Source: Rhabditoides inermis (taxonomy: Eukaryota > Nematoda > Chromadorea > Rhabditida > Rhabditidae). From it: a stretch of DNA of 64,000 nt. The DNA is taken from assembly GCA_963966185.1 (NCBI GenBank), contig CAWZYM010000139.1:310001-374000 (forward strand), given 5' to 3'. The notes under the pieces are model-generated. The model did not search any database. It was not told where the DNA came from and was given only the letters and a program-made list of their open reading frames with translations. Position 1 is the stretch's first letter. Every line of letters starts with the position of its first letter. Position numbers and translations under genes: made by a program. Positions 49,001-62,000 of the stretch are shown here, in pieces.

Positions 49001-50670
49001 TAAAGGTAGATCGAGGTGTTCTGTCTGTGCATATTCGACGACCGATCTAGGATCGGTTGTAGCTATCTGAAGCTTGACTTCTGCGAAAATACAGGACCGT
49101 TGTGTGCTCACGTTTCAAAATACATGGTACTCTCGCCCTTGGTAGCGAGGAGACTGGGGCAAGGGAAGAGAGGGAGAGAAGGGGAGAAAGAGAGAGATGA
49201 ACGATAACTTTTTCATTCACAAGCACTTGTGAGAGTTATACACAACTGCGATTGAGTCTTCTATTCGCATTCAAATTATACTTTTTAGAAAAACCGAAAT
49301 GTCTGAAAAAAACATTGGGCTTTTTCGTAACGAAAATCGATGTGTTCTGTCTGTGCATATACGACGACCGATCTAGGATCGGTTGTATCTCTTTGAAGCT
49401 TGACTCCTGCGAAGATAAAGGACCGTTGTGTGCTCACGTTTCAAAATACATGGTGCTCTCGCCCTTGGTAGCGAGGAGACTTGGGCAAGAGAAGAGAGGG
49501 AGAGAGGGGGAGGGGGAGAAAGAGAGAGATGAACGATAACTTTTTCATTCAAAAGCACTTGTGAGAGTTATACACAACTGCAACTGGGTCTTCTATTCGC
49601 ATTCAAAATATACTTTTTGAAAAACCCGAAATGTTTGAAATACAATAAACAATGGTCTTCTTCGTAAAGGTAGATCGAGGTGTTCTGTCTGTGCATATTC
49701 GACGACCGATCTATAATCGGTTGTATCTATCTGAAGCTTGACTCCTGCGAAGATACAGGACCGTTGTGTGCTCACGTTTCAAAATACATGGTGCTCTCGC
49801 CCTTTGTAGCGAGGAGACTGGGGCGAGAGAAGAGAGGTAAAGAGGGGGAGAAAGAGAGAGATAAACGATAACTTTTTCATTCACAAGCACTTGTGAAAGT
49901 TGAACACAACTGCAACTGGGTCTTCTATTTGCATTCAAATTATACTTTCAGAAAAACCGAAATGTCTGAAAAAAAACATTGGGCTTTTTCGTAACGAAAA
50001 TCGATGTGTTCTGTCTGTGCATATACGACGACCGATCTAGGATCGGTTGTATCTCTTTGAAGCTTGACTCCTGCGAAGATAAAGGACCGTTGTGTGCTCA
50101 CGTTTCAAAATACATGGTGCTCTCGCCCTTGGTAGCGAGGAGACTGGGGCAAGAGAAGAGAGGGAGAGAGGGGGAGGGGGAGAAAGAGAGAGATGAACGA
50201 TAACTTTTTCATTCAAAAGCACTTGTGAGAGTTATACACAACTGCAACTGGGTCTTCTATTCGCATTCAAAATATACTTTTTGAAAAACCCGAAATGTTT
50301 GAAATACAATAAACAATGGTCTTCTTCGTAAAGGTAGATCGAGGTGTTCTGTCTGTGCATATTCGACGACCGATCTATAATCGGTTGTAGCTATCTGAAG
50401 CTTGACTCCTGCGAAGATACAGGACCGTTGTGTGCTCACGTTTCAAAATACATGGTGCTCTCGCCCTTTGTAGCGAGGAGACTGGGGCGAGAGAAGAGAG
50501 GTAAAGAGGGGGAGAAAGAGAGAGATAAACGATAACTTTTTCATTCACAAGCACTTGTGAAAGTTGAACACAACTGCAACTGGGTCTTCTATTTGCATTC
50601 AAATTATACTTTCAGAAAAACCCGAAGTGTCTGAAAAAAAACAATGGGCTTCTTCCTAACGTAATACGAG
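46021..50670 (+). repeat. 664-bp dimer higher-order repeat, copy 2 (about 7 units)
   Basis: Dimers begin at 46021, 46684, 47350, 48014, 48678, 49342 and 50006; their second monomers are at 46359, 47022, 47688, 48352, 49016, 49680 and 50344. The A monomer always keeps the intact dyad. The B monomer has the weakened form GATCTATAATCGG, except at 47022 and 49016. Copy 1 has only about half as many dimers. Confidence 0.92.
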
Positions 50671-53600
50671 GTGTTCTGTCTGTGCATATTCGACGACCGA
50701 TCTAGGATCGGTTGTAGCTATCTGAAGCTTGACTCCTGCAAAGATACAGGACCGTTGTGTGCTCACGTTTCAAAATACATGGTGCTCTTGCCCTTGGTAG
50801 CGAGGAGACTGGGGCAAGAGAAAAGAGGGAGAGAGGGGGAGAAAGAGAGAGATGAACGATAACTTTTTCTTTTAAAAGCACTTGTGAGAGTTATACACAA
50901 CTGCAACTGGGTCTTCTATTCGCAATAAAAGTATCCTTTTGAAAAACCCGAATTGTCTGAAAAAACAATGGGCTTTTTCGTAACGAAAATCGATGTTTTC
51001 TGTCTGTGCATATTCGACGACCGATCTAGGATCGGTTGTAGCTATCTGAAGCTTGACTCCTGCGAAGATACAGGACCGTTGTGTGCTCACGTTTCAAAAT
51101 ACATGATGCTCTCGCCCTTGGTAGCGAGGAGACTGCTGCAAGAGAAGAGAGGGAGAGAGGGGGAGGGGGAGAAAGAGAGAGATGAACGATAACTTTTTCA
51201 TTCAAAAGCACTTGTGAGAGTTATACACAACTGCAACTGGGTCTTCTATTCGCATTCAAAATATACTTTTTGAAAAACCCGAAATGTTTGAAATACAATA
51301 AACAATGGTCTTCTTCGTAAAGGTAGATCGAGGTGTTCTGTCTGTGCATATTCGACGACCGATCTATAATCGGTTGTATCTATCTGAAGCTTGACTCCTG
51401 CGAAGATACAGGACCGTTGTGTGCTCACGTTTCAAAATACATGGTGCTCTCGCCCTTTGTAGCGAGGAGACTGGGGCGAGAGAAGAGAGGTAAAGAGGGG
51501 GAGAAAGAGAGAGATAAACGATAACTTTTTCATTCACAAGCACTTGTGAAAGTTGAACACAACTGCAACTGGGTCTTCTATTTGCATTCAAATTATACTT
51601 TCAGAAAAACCGAAATGTCTGAAAAAAAACATTGGGCTTTTTCGTAACGAAAATCGATGTGTTCTGTCTGTGCATATACGACGACCGATCTAGGATCGGT
51701 TGTATCTCTTTGAAGCTTGACTCCTGCGAAGATAAAGGACCGTTGTGTGCTCACGTTTCAAAATACATGGTGCTCTCGCCCTTGGTAGCGAGGAGACTGG
51801 GGCAAGAGAAGAGAGGGAGAGAGGGGGAGGGGGAGAAAGAGAGAGATGAACGATAACTTTTTCATTCAAAAGCACTTGTGAGAGTTATACACAACTGCAA
51901 CTGGGTCTTCTATTCGCATTCAAAATATACTTTTTGAAAAACCCGAAATGTTTGAAATACAATAAACAATGGTCTTCTTCGTAAAGGTAGATCGAGGTGT
52001 TCTGTCTGTGCATATTCGACGACCGATCTATAATCGGTTGTAGCTATCTGAAGCTTGACTCCTGCGAAGATACAGGACCGTTGTGTGCTCACGTTTCAAA
52101 ATACATGGTGCTCTCGCCCTTTGTAGCGAGGAGACTGGGGCGAGAGAAGAGAGGTAAAGAGGGGGAGAAAGAGAGAGATAAACGATAACTTTTTCATTCA
52201 CAAGCACTTGTGAAAGTTGAACACAACTGCAACTGGGTCTTCTATTTGCATTCAAATTATACTTTCAGAAAAACCCGAAGTGTCTGAAAAAAACAATGGG
52301 CTTCTTCCTAACGTAATACGAGGTGTTCTGTCTGTGCATATTCGACGACCGATCTAGGATCGGTTGTAGCTATCTGAAGCTTGACTCCTGCAAAGATACA
52401 GGACCGTTGTGTGCTCACGTTTCAAAATACATGGTGCTCTTGCCCTTGGTAGCGAGGAGACTGGGGCAAGAGAAAAGAGGGAGAGAGGGGGAGAAAGAGA
52501 GAGATGAACGATAACTTTTTCTTTTAAAAGCACTTGTGAGAGTTATACACAACTGCAACTGGGTCTTCTATTCGCAATAAAAGTATCCTTTTGAAAAACC
52601 CGAATTGTCTGAAAAAACAATGGGCTTTTTCGTAACGAAAATCGATGTTTTCTGTCTGTGCATATTCGACGACCGATCTAGGATCGGTTGTAGCTATCTG
52701 AAGCTTGACTCCTGCGAAGATACAGGACCGTTGTGTGCTCACGTTTCAAAATACATGATGCTCTCGCCCTTGGTAGCGAGGAGACTGCTGCAAGAGAAGA
52801 GAGGGAGAGAGGGGGAGAAAGAGAGAGATGAACGATTGCTTTTTTCATTCACAAGCACTTGTGAGAGTTATACACAACTGCAACTGGATCTTCTATTCGC
52901 ATTTAAATTATACTTTTTGAAAAACCCGAAACGTCTGGAAAACAATAAACAATGGTCTTCTTCGTAAAGGTAGATCGAGGTGTTCTGTCTGTGCATATTC
53001 TACGACCGAACTAGGATCGGTTGTAGCTATCTGAAGTTTGACTCCTGCGAAGAAAAGGGACCGTTGTGTGCTCACGTTTCAAAATACATGGTGCTCTTGC
53101 CCTTGGTAGCGAGAAGACTGGGGCAAGAGAAGAGAGGTAGAGAGGGGGAGGAAGAGAGAGATAAACGATAACTTTTTCATTCACAAGCACTTGTGAGAGT
53201 TGGACACAACTGCAACTGGGTCTTCTATTTGCATTCAAATTGAACTTTCAGAAAAACCCGAAGTGTCTGAAAAAAAACAATGGGCTTCTTCCTAACGTAA
53301 TACGAGGTGTTCTGTCTGTGCATATTCGACGACCGATCTAGGATCGGTTGTAGCTATCTGAAGCTTGACTCCTGCAAAGATACAGGACCGTTGTGTGCTC
53401 ACGTTTCAAAATACATGGTGCTCTCGCCCTTGGTAGCGAGGAGACTGGGGCAAGAGAAGAGAGGGAGAGAGGGGGAGGGGGAGAAAGAGAGAGATGAACG
53501 ATAACTTTTTCATTCAAAAGCACTTGTGAGAGTTATACACAACTGCAACTGGGTCTTCTATTCGCATTCAAAATATACTTTTTGAAAAACCCGAAATGTT

Positions 53601-55286
53601 TGAAATACAATAAACAATGGTCTTCTTCGTAAAGGTAGATCGAGGTGTTCTGTCTGTGCATATTCGACGACCGATCTATAATCGGTTGTATCTATCTGAA
53701 GCTTGACTCCTGCGAAGATACAGGACCGTTGTGTGCTCACGTTTCAAAATACATGGTGCTCTCGCCCTTTGTAGCGAGGAGACTGGGGCGAGAGAAGAGA
53801 GGTAAAGAGGGGGAGAAAGAGAGAGATAAACGATAACTTTTTCATTCACAAGCACTTGTGAAAGTTGAACACAACTGCAACTGGGTCTTCTATTTGCATT
53901 CAAATTATACTTTCAGAAAAACCCGAAGTGTCTGAAAAAAACAATGGGCTTCTTCCTAACGTAATACGAGGTGTTCTGTCTGTGCATATTCGACGACCGA
54001 TCTAGGATCGGTTGTAGCTATCTGAAGCTTGACTCCTGCAAAGATACAGGACCGTTGTGTGCTCACGTTTCAAAATACATGGTGCTCTTGCCCTTGGTAG
54101 CGAGGAGACTGGGGCAAGAGAAAAGAGGGAGAGAGGGGGAGAAAGAGAGAGATGAACGATAACTTTTTCTTTTAAAAGCACTTGTGAGAGTTATACACAA
54201 CTGCAACTGGGTCTTCTATTCGCATTCAAAATATACTTTTTGAAAAACCCGAAATGTTTGAAAAAACAATGGGCTTTTTCGTAACGAAAATCGATGTTTT
54301 CTGTCTGTGCATATTCGACGACCGATCTAGGATCGGTTGTAGCTATCTGAAGCTTGACTCCTGCGAAGATACAGGACCGTTGTGTGCTCACGTTTCAAAA
54401 TACATGATGCTCTCGCCCTTGGTAGCGAGGAGACTGCTGCAAGAGAAGAGAGGGAGAGAGGGGGAGAAAGAGAGAGATGAACGATTGCTTTTTTCATTCA
54501 CAAGCACTTGTGAGAGTTATACACAACTGCAACTGGATCTTCTATTCGCATTTAAATTATACTTTTTGAAAAACCCGAAACGTCTGGAAAACAATAAACA
54601 ATGGTCTTCTTCGTAAAGGTAGATCGAGGTGTTCTGTCTGTGCATATTCTACGACCGAACTAGGATCGGTTGTAGCTATCTGAAGTTTGACTCCTGCGAA
54701 GATACAGGACCGTTGTGTGCTCACGTTTCAAAATACATGGTGCTCTTGCCCTTGGTAGCGAGAAGACTGGGGCAAGAGAAGAGAGGTAGAGAGGGGGAGG
54801 AAGAGAGAGATAAACGATAACTTTTTCATTCACAAGCACTTGTGAGAGTTGGACACAATTGCAACTGGGTCTTCTATTTGCATTCAAATTGAACTTTCAG
54901 AAAAACCCGAAGTGTCTGAAAAAAAACAATGGGCTTCTTCCTAACGTAATACGAGGTGTTCTGTCTGTGCATATTCGACGACCGATCTAGGATCGGTTGT
55001 AGCTATCTGAAGCTTGACTCCTGCAAAGATACAGGACCGTTGTGTGCTCACGTTTCAAAATACATGGTGCTCTCGCCCTTGGTAGCGAGGAGACTGGGGC
55101 AAGAGAAGAGAGGGAGAGAAGGGGAGAAAGAGAGAGATGAACGATAACTTTTCATTCACAAGCACTTGTGAGAGTTATACACAACTGCAACTGGGCCTTC
55201 TATTCGCATTCAAAATATACTTTTTGAAAAACCCGAAATGTCTGAAATACAATAAACAATGGTCTTTTTCGTAAAGGTAGATCGAG
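50671..55286 (+). repeat. Higher-order repeats with 5-monomer units (~1650 bp)
   Basis: Anchors begin at 50671, 50995, 51333, 51659, 51997, 52323, 52647, 52980, 53307, 53645, 53971, 54296, 54629 and 54956. Units starting at 50671, 52323 and 53971 are spaced 1652 and 1648 bp apart. The core module is P subtype, then a GAGACTGCTGC monomer with ACATGATGCTC, then an ATTCTACGACCGAAC monomer, then P subtype again. It is mixed with 664-bp dimer material in the first unit. Confidence 0.85.
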
Positions 55287-55770
55287 GTGTTCTGTCTGTG
55301 CATATTCGACGACCGATCTAGGATCGGTTGTAGCTATCTGAAGCTTGACTCCTGCAAAGATACAGGACCGTTGTGTGCTCACGTTTCAAAATACATGGTG
55401 CTCTCGCCCTTGGTAGCGAGGAGACTGGGGCAAGAGAAGAGAGGGAGAGAAGGGGAGAAAGAGAGAGATGAACGATAACTTTTCATTCACAAGCACTTGT
55501 GAGAGTTATACACAACTGCAACTGGGCCTTCTATTCGCATTCAAAATATACTTTTTGAAAAACCCGAAATGTCTGAAATACAATAAACAATGGTCTTTTT
55601 CGTAAAGGTAGATCGAGGTGTTCTGTCTGTGCATATTCGACGACCGATCTAGGATCGGTTGTAGCTATCTGAAGCTTGACTCCTGCAAAGATACAGGACC
55701 GTTGTGTGCTCACGTTTCAAAATACATGGTGCTCTCGCCCTTGGTAGCGAGGAGACTGGGGCAAGAGAAG
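54956..55770 (+). repeat. Run of near-identical 331-bp monomers
   Basis: From about 54965 to 55770 the sequence repeats with a 331-bp period (anchors 54956, 55287, 55618) with no difference that I can see until GAGAAGGGGAG versus GAGGGGGAG. This is the most homogeneous simple tandem in the window and points to a very recent single-monomer expansion. Confidence 0.85.
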
Positions 55771-57200
55771 AGAGGGAGAGAGGGGGAGAAAGAGAGAGAT
55801 GAACGATAACTTTTTCATTCACAAGCACTTGTGAGAGTTATACACAACTGCAATTGGATCTTCTATTCGCATTCAAATTATACTTTTTTTGAAAAACCCG
55901 AAATGTCTGAAAAAAAACATTGGGCTTTTTCGTAAAGGTAGATCGAGGTGTTCTGTCTGTGCATATTCGACGACCGATCTAGGATCGGTTGTAGCTATCT
56001 GAAGCTTGACTTCTGCGAAAATACAGGACCGTTGTGTGCTCACGTTTCAAAATACATGGTACTCTCGCCCTTGGTAGCGAGGAGACTGGGGCAAGGGAAG
56101 AGAGGGAGAGAAGGGGAGAAAGAGAGAGATGAACGATAACTTTTTCATTCACAAGCACTTGTGAGAGTTATACACAACTGCGATTGAGTCTTCTATTCGC
56201 ATTCAAATTATACTTTTTAGAAAAACCGAAATGTCTGAAAAAAACATTGGGCTTTTTCGTAACGAAAATCGATGTGTTCTGTCTGTGCATATACGACGAC
56301 CGATCTAGGATCGGTTGTATCTCTTTGAAGCTTGACTCCTGCGAAGATAAAGGACCGTTGTGTGCTCACGTTTCAAAATACATGGTGCTCTCGCCCTTGG
56401 TAGCGAGGAGACTTGGGCAAGAGAAGAGAGGGAGAGAGGGGGAGGGGGAGAAAGAGAGAGATGAACGATAACTTTTTCATTCAAAAGCACTTGTGAGAGT
56501 TATACACAACTGCAACTGGGTCTTCTATTCGCATTCAAAATATACTTTTTGAAAAACCCGAAATGTTTGAAATACAATAAACAATGGTCTTCTTCGTAAA
56601 GGTAGATCGAGGTGTTCTGTCTGTGCATATTCGACGACCGATCTATAATCGGTTGTATCTATCTGAAGCTTGACTCCTGCGAAAATACAGGACCGTTGTG
56701 TGCTCACGTTTCAAAATACATGGTGCTCTCGCCCTTTGTAGCGAGGAGACTGGGGCGAGAGAAGAGAGGTAAAGAGGGGGAGAAAGAGAGAGATAAACGA
56801 TAACTTTTTCATTCACAAGCACTTGTGAGAGTTGAACACAACTGCAACTGGGTCTTCTATTTGCATTCAAATTATACTTTCTGAAAAACCCGAAATGTCT
56901 GAAAAAAACAATGGGCTTCTTCCTAACGTAAATCGAAGTGTTCTGTCTGTGCATTTTCGACGACCGATCTAGGATCGGTTGTAGCTATCTGAAGCTTGAC
57001 TCCTGCGAAGATACAGGACCGTTGTGTGCTCACGTTTCAAAATACATGGTGCTCTCGCCCTTGGTAGCGAGAAGACTGGGGCAAGAGAAGAGAGGGAGAG
57101 AGGGGGAGAAAGAGAGAGATGAACGATAACTTTTTCATTCGATAGCACTTGTGAGAGTTATACACAACTGCAACTGGATCTTCTATTCGCATTTAAATTA
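55771..57200 (+). repeat. Satellite linking block
   Basis: Anchors begin at 55948, 56274, 56612 and 56938. The units at 56274-56612 match 49342-49680 at an offset of 6,932. The 56938 unit resembles those at 17109 and 39891 (AAATCGAAGTG, GCATTTTCGAC) but has CGACGACC where they have CGACCACC. Confidence 0.85.
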
Positions 57201-59000
57201 TACTTTTTGAAAAACCCGAAACGTCTGGAAAACAATAAACAATGGTCTTCTTCGTAAAGGTAAATCGAGGTGTTCTGTCTGTGCATATTCGACGACCGAT
57301 CTAGGAACGGTTGTATTTATCTGAAGCTTGATTCCTGCGAAGATACAGGACCGTTGTGTGCTCACGTTTCAAAATACATGGTGCTCTCGCCCTTGGTAGC
57401 GTGTAGCGAGGAGACTGGGGCAAGGGAAGAGAGGGAGAGAGGGGGAGAAAGAGAAAGATGAACGATAACTTTTTCATTCAATAGCACTTGTGAAAGTTTT
57501 ACACAACTGCGATTGAGTCTTCTATTCGCATTTAAATTATACTTTTTGAAAAACCCGAAACGTCTGAAAAAAACATTGGGCTTTTTCGTAACGAAAATCG
57601 ATGTGTTCTGTCTGTGCATATTCGACGACCGATCTAGGATCGGTTGTTTCTCTTTGAAGCTTGACTCCTGCGAAGATACAGGACCGTTGTGTGCTCACGT
57701 TTCAAAATACATGGTGCTCTCGCCCTTGGTAGCGAGGAGACTGGGGCAAGAGAAGAGAGGGAGAGAGGGGGAGAAAAAGAGAGATGAACGATAACTTTTT
57801 CATTCAAAGCACTTGTGAGAGTTATACACAACTGCAATTGGATCTTCTATTCGCATTCAAATTATACTTTTTAGAAAAACCGAAATGTCTGAAAAAAAAC
57901 ATTGGGCTTTTTCGTAAAGGTAGATCAAGGTGTTCTGTCTGTGCATTTTCGACGACCGATCTAGGATCGGTTGTAGCTATCTGAAGCTTGACTCCTGCAT
58001 AGTTACAGGACCGTTGTGTGCTCACGTTTCAAAATACATGGTGCTCTCGCCCTTGGTAGCGAGGAGACTGGGGCAAGAGAAGAGATAACTTTTCATTCAC
58101 AAGCACTTGTGAGAGTTATACACAACTGCAACTGGGTCTTCTATTCGCATTCAAAAAATACTTTTTGAAAAACCCGAAATGTTCGAAATACAATAAACAA
58201 TGGTCTTCTTCGTAAAGGTAGATCGAGGTGTTCTGTCTGTGCATATTCGACGACCGAACTAGGATCGGTTGTAGCTATCTGAAGCTTGACTCCTGCGAAG
58301 ATACGGGACCGTTGTGTGCTCACGTTTCAAAATACATGGTGCTCTCGCCATTGGTAGCGAGGAGACTGGGGCAAGGGAAGAGAGGGATAGAAGGGGAGAA
58401 AGAGAGAGATGAACGATAACTTTTTCATTCACAAGCACTTGTGAGAGTTATACACAACTGCGATTGAGTCTTCTATTCGCATTCAAATTATACTTTTTAG
58501 AAAAACCGAAATGTCTGAAAAAACATTGGGCTTTTTCGTAACGAAAATCGATGTGTTCTGTCTGTGCATATTCGACGACCGATCTAGGATCGGTTGTATC
58601 TCTTTAAAGCTTGACTCCTGCGAAGATACAGGACCGTTGTGTGCTCACGTTTCAAAATACATGGTGCTCTTGCCCTTGGTAGCGAGGAGACTGGGGCAAG
58701 AGAAAAGAGGGAGAGAGGGGGAGAAAGAGAGAGATGAACGATTGCTTTTTTCATTCACAAGCACTTGTGAGAGTTATACACAACTGCAACTGGGTCTTCT
58801 ATTCGCATTCAAATTATACTTTTTGAAAAACCCGAAATGTATGAAAAAAACAATGGGCTTTTTCGTAACGAAAATCGATGTTTTCTGTCTGTGCATATTC
58901 GACGACCGATCTAGGATCGGTTGTAGCTATCTGAAGCTGACTCCTGCGAAGATACAGGACCGTTGTGTGCTCACGTTTCAAAATACATGGTGCTCTTGCC
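57201..59000 (+). repeat. Mosaic block reused from the 37.6-39.4 kb region
   Basis: Anchors at 57270, 57600, 57930, 58228, 58554 and 58880 follow the same order as 37634, 37957, 38286, 38584, 38910 and 39236, with an offset of 19,644 over 57822-58228. It includes the collapsed G/A form at 58084 and the CGCCATTGG variant. It has private changes: a 7-bp duplication at 57396-57408 and a one-base deletion at about 58937 (GAAGCTGACTCC). Confidence 0.85.
57396..57408 (+). repeat. 7-bp micro-duplication GTAGCGT-GTAGCG
   Basis: The normally invariant CTTGGTAGCGAGG reads CTTGGTAGCGTGTAGCGAGG. I saw it once only, so it arose after the block was copied, or it is an error. Confidence 0.85.
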
Positions 59001-62000
59001 CTTGGTAGCGAGGAGACTGGGGCAAGAGAAAAGAGGGAGAGAGGGGGAGAAAGAGAGAGATGAACGATTGCTTTTTTCATTCACAAGCACTTGTGAGAGT
59101 TATACACAACTGCAACTGGGTCTTCTATTCGCATTCAAATTATACTTTTTGAAAAACCCGAAATGATGAAAAAAACAATGGGCTTTTTCGTAACGAAAAT
59201 CGATGTTTTCTGTCTGTGCATATTCGACGACCGATCTAGGATCGGTTGTAGCTATCTGAAGCTTGACTCCTGCGAAGATACAGGACCGTTGTGTGCTCAC
59301 GTTTCAAAATACATGATGCTCTCGCCCTTGGTAGCGAGGAGTGCTGCAAGAGAAGAGAGGGAGAGAGGGGGAGAAAGAGAGAGATGAACGATTGCTTTTT
59401 TCATTCACAAGCACTTGTTAGAGTTATACACAACTGCAACTGGATCTTCTATTCGCATTTAAATTATACTTTTTGAAAAACCCGAAACGTCTGGAAAACA
59501 ATAAACAATGGTCTTCTTCGTAAAGGTAGATCGAGGTGTTCTGTCTGTGCATATTCTACGACCGAACTAGGATCGGTTGTAGCTATCTGAAGTTTGACTC
59601 CTGCGAAGATACAGGACCGTTGTGTGCTCACGTTTCAAAATACATGGTGCTCTTGCCCTTGGTAGCGAGAAGACTGGGGCAAGAGAAGAGAGGTAGAGAG
59701 GGGGAGGAAGAGAGAGATAAACGATAACTTTTTCATTCACAAGCACTTGTGAGAGTTGGACACAACTGCAACTGGGTCTTCTATTTGCATTCAAATTGAA
59801 CTTTCAGAAAAACCCGAAGTGTCTGAAAAAAAACAATGGGCTTCTTCCTAACGTAATACGAGGTGTTCTGTCTGTGCATATTCGACGACCGATCTAGGAT
59901 CGGTTGTAGCTATCTGAAGCTTGACTCCTGCAAAGATACAGGACCGTTGTGTGCTCACGTTTCAAAATACATGGTGCTCTCGCCCTTGGTAGCGAGGAGA
60001 CTGGGGCAAGAGAAGAGAGGGAGAGAGGGGGAGGGGGAGAAAGAGAGAGATGAACGATAACTTTTTCATTCAAAAGCACTTGTGAGAGTTATACACAACT
60101 GCAACTGGGTCTTCTATTCGCATTCAAAATATACTTTTTGAAAAACCCGAAATGTTTGAAATACAATAAACAATGGTCTTTTTCGTAAAGGTAGATCGAG
60201 GTGTTCTGTCTGTGCATATTCGACGACCGATCTATAATCGGTTGTATCTATCTGAAGCTTGACTCCTGCGAAGATACAGGACCGTTGTGTGCTCACGTTT
60301 CAAAATACATGGTGCTCTCGCCCTTTGTAGCGAGGAGACTGGGGCGAGAGAAGAGAGGTAAAGAGGGGGAGAAAGAGAGAGATAAACGATAACTTTTTCA
60401 TTCACAAGCACTTGTGAAAGTTGAACACAACTGCAACTGGGTCTTCTATTTGCATTCAAATTATACTTTCAGAAAAACCCGAAGTGCCTGAAAAAAACAA
60501 TGGGCTTCTTCCTAACGTAATACGAGGTGTTCTGTCTGTGCATATTCGACGACCGATCTAGGATCGGTTGTAGCTATCTGAAGCTTGACTCCTGCAAAGA
60601 TACAGGACCGTTGTGTGCTCACGTTTCAAAATACATGGTGCTCTTGCCCTTGGTAGCGAGGAGACTGGGGCAAGAGAAAAGAGGGAGAGAGGGGCAGAAA
60701 GAGAGAGATGAACGATAACTTTTTCTTTTCAAAACACTTGTGAGAGTTATACACAACTGCAACTGGGTCTTCTTTTCGCATTCAAAATATACTTTTTGAA
60801 AAACCCGAAATGTTTGAAAAACAATGGGCTTTTTCGTAACGAAAATCGATGTTTTCTGTCTGTGCATATTCGACGACCGATCTAGGATCGGTTGTAGCTA
60901 TCTGAAGCTTGACTCCTGCGAAGAGACAGGACCGTTGTGTGCTCACGTTTCAAAATACATGATGCTCTCGCCCTTGGTAGCGAGGAGACTGCTGCAAGAG
61001 AAGAGAGGGAGAGAGGGGGAGAAAGAGAGAGATGAACGATTGCTTTTTTCATTCACAAGCACTTGTGAGAGTTATACACAACTGCAACTGGATCTTCTAT
61101 TCGCATTTAAATTATACTTTTTGAAAAACCCGAAACGTCTGGAAAACAATAAACAATGGTCTTCTTCGTAAAGGTAGATCGAGGTGTTCTGTCTGTGCAT
61201 ATTCTACGACCGATCTAGGATCGGTTGTAGCTATCTGAAGTTTGACTCCTGCGAAGATACAGGACCGTTGTGTGCTCACGTTTCAAAATACATGGTGCTC
61301 TTGCCCTTGGTAGCGAGAAGACTGGGGCAAGAGAAGAGAGGTAGAGAGGGGGAGGAAGAGAGAGATAAACGATAACTTTTTCATTCACAAGCACTTGTGA
61401 GAGTTGGACACAATTGCAACTGGGTCTTCTATTTGCATTCAAATTGAACTTTCAGAAAAACCCGAAGTGTCTGAAAAAAAACAATGGGCTTCTTCCTAAC
61501 GTAATACGAGGTGTTCTGTCTGTGCATATTCGACGACCGATCTAGGATCGGTTGTAGCTATCTGAAGCTTGACTCCTGCAAAGATACAGGACCGTTGTGT
61601 GCTCACGTTTCAAAATACATGGTGCTCTCGCCCTTGGTAGCGAGGAGACTGGGGCAAGAGAAGAGAGGGAGAGAAGGGGAGAAAGAGAGAGATGAACGAT
61701 AACTTTTTCATTCAAAAGCACTTGTGAGAGTTATACACAACTGCAACTGGGTCTTCTATTCGCATTCAAAATATACTTTTTGAAAAACCCGAAATGTTTG
61801 AAATACAATAAACAATGGTCTTCTTCGTAAAGGTAGATCGAGGTGTTCTGTCTGTGCATATTCGACGACCGATCTATAATCGGTTGTATCTATCTGAAGC
61901 TTGACTCCTGCGAAGATACAGGACCGTTGTGTGCTCACGTTTCAAAATACATGGTGCTCTCGCCCTTTGTAGCGAGGAGACTGGGGCGAGAGAAGAGAGG

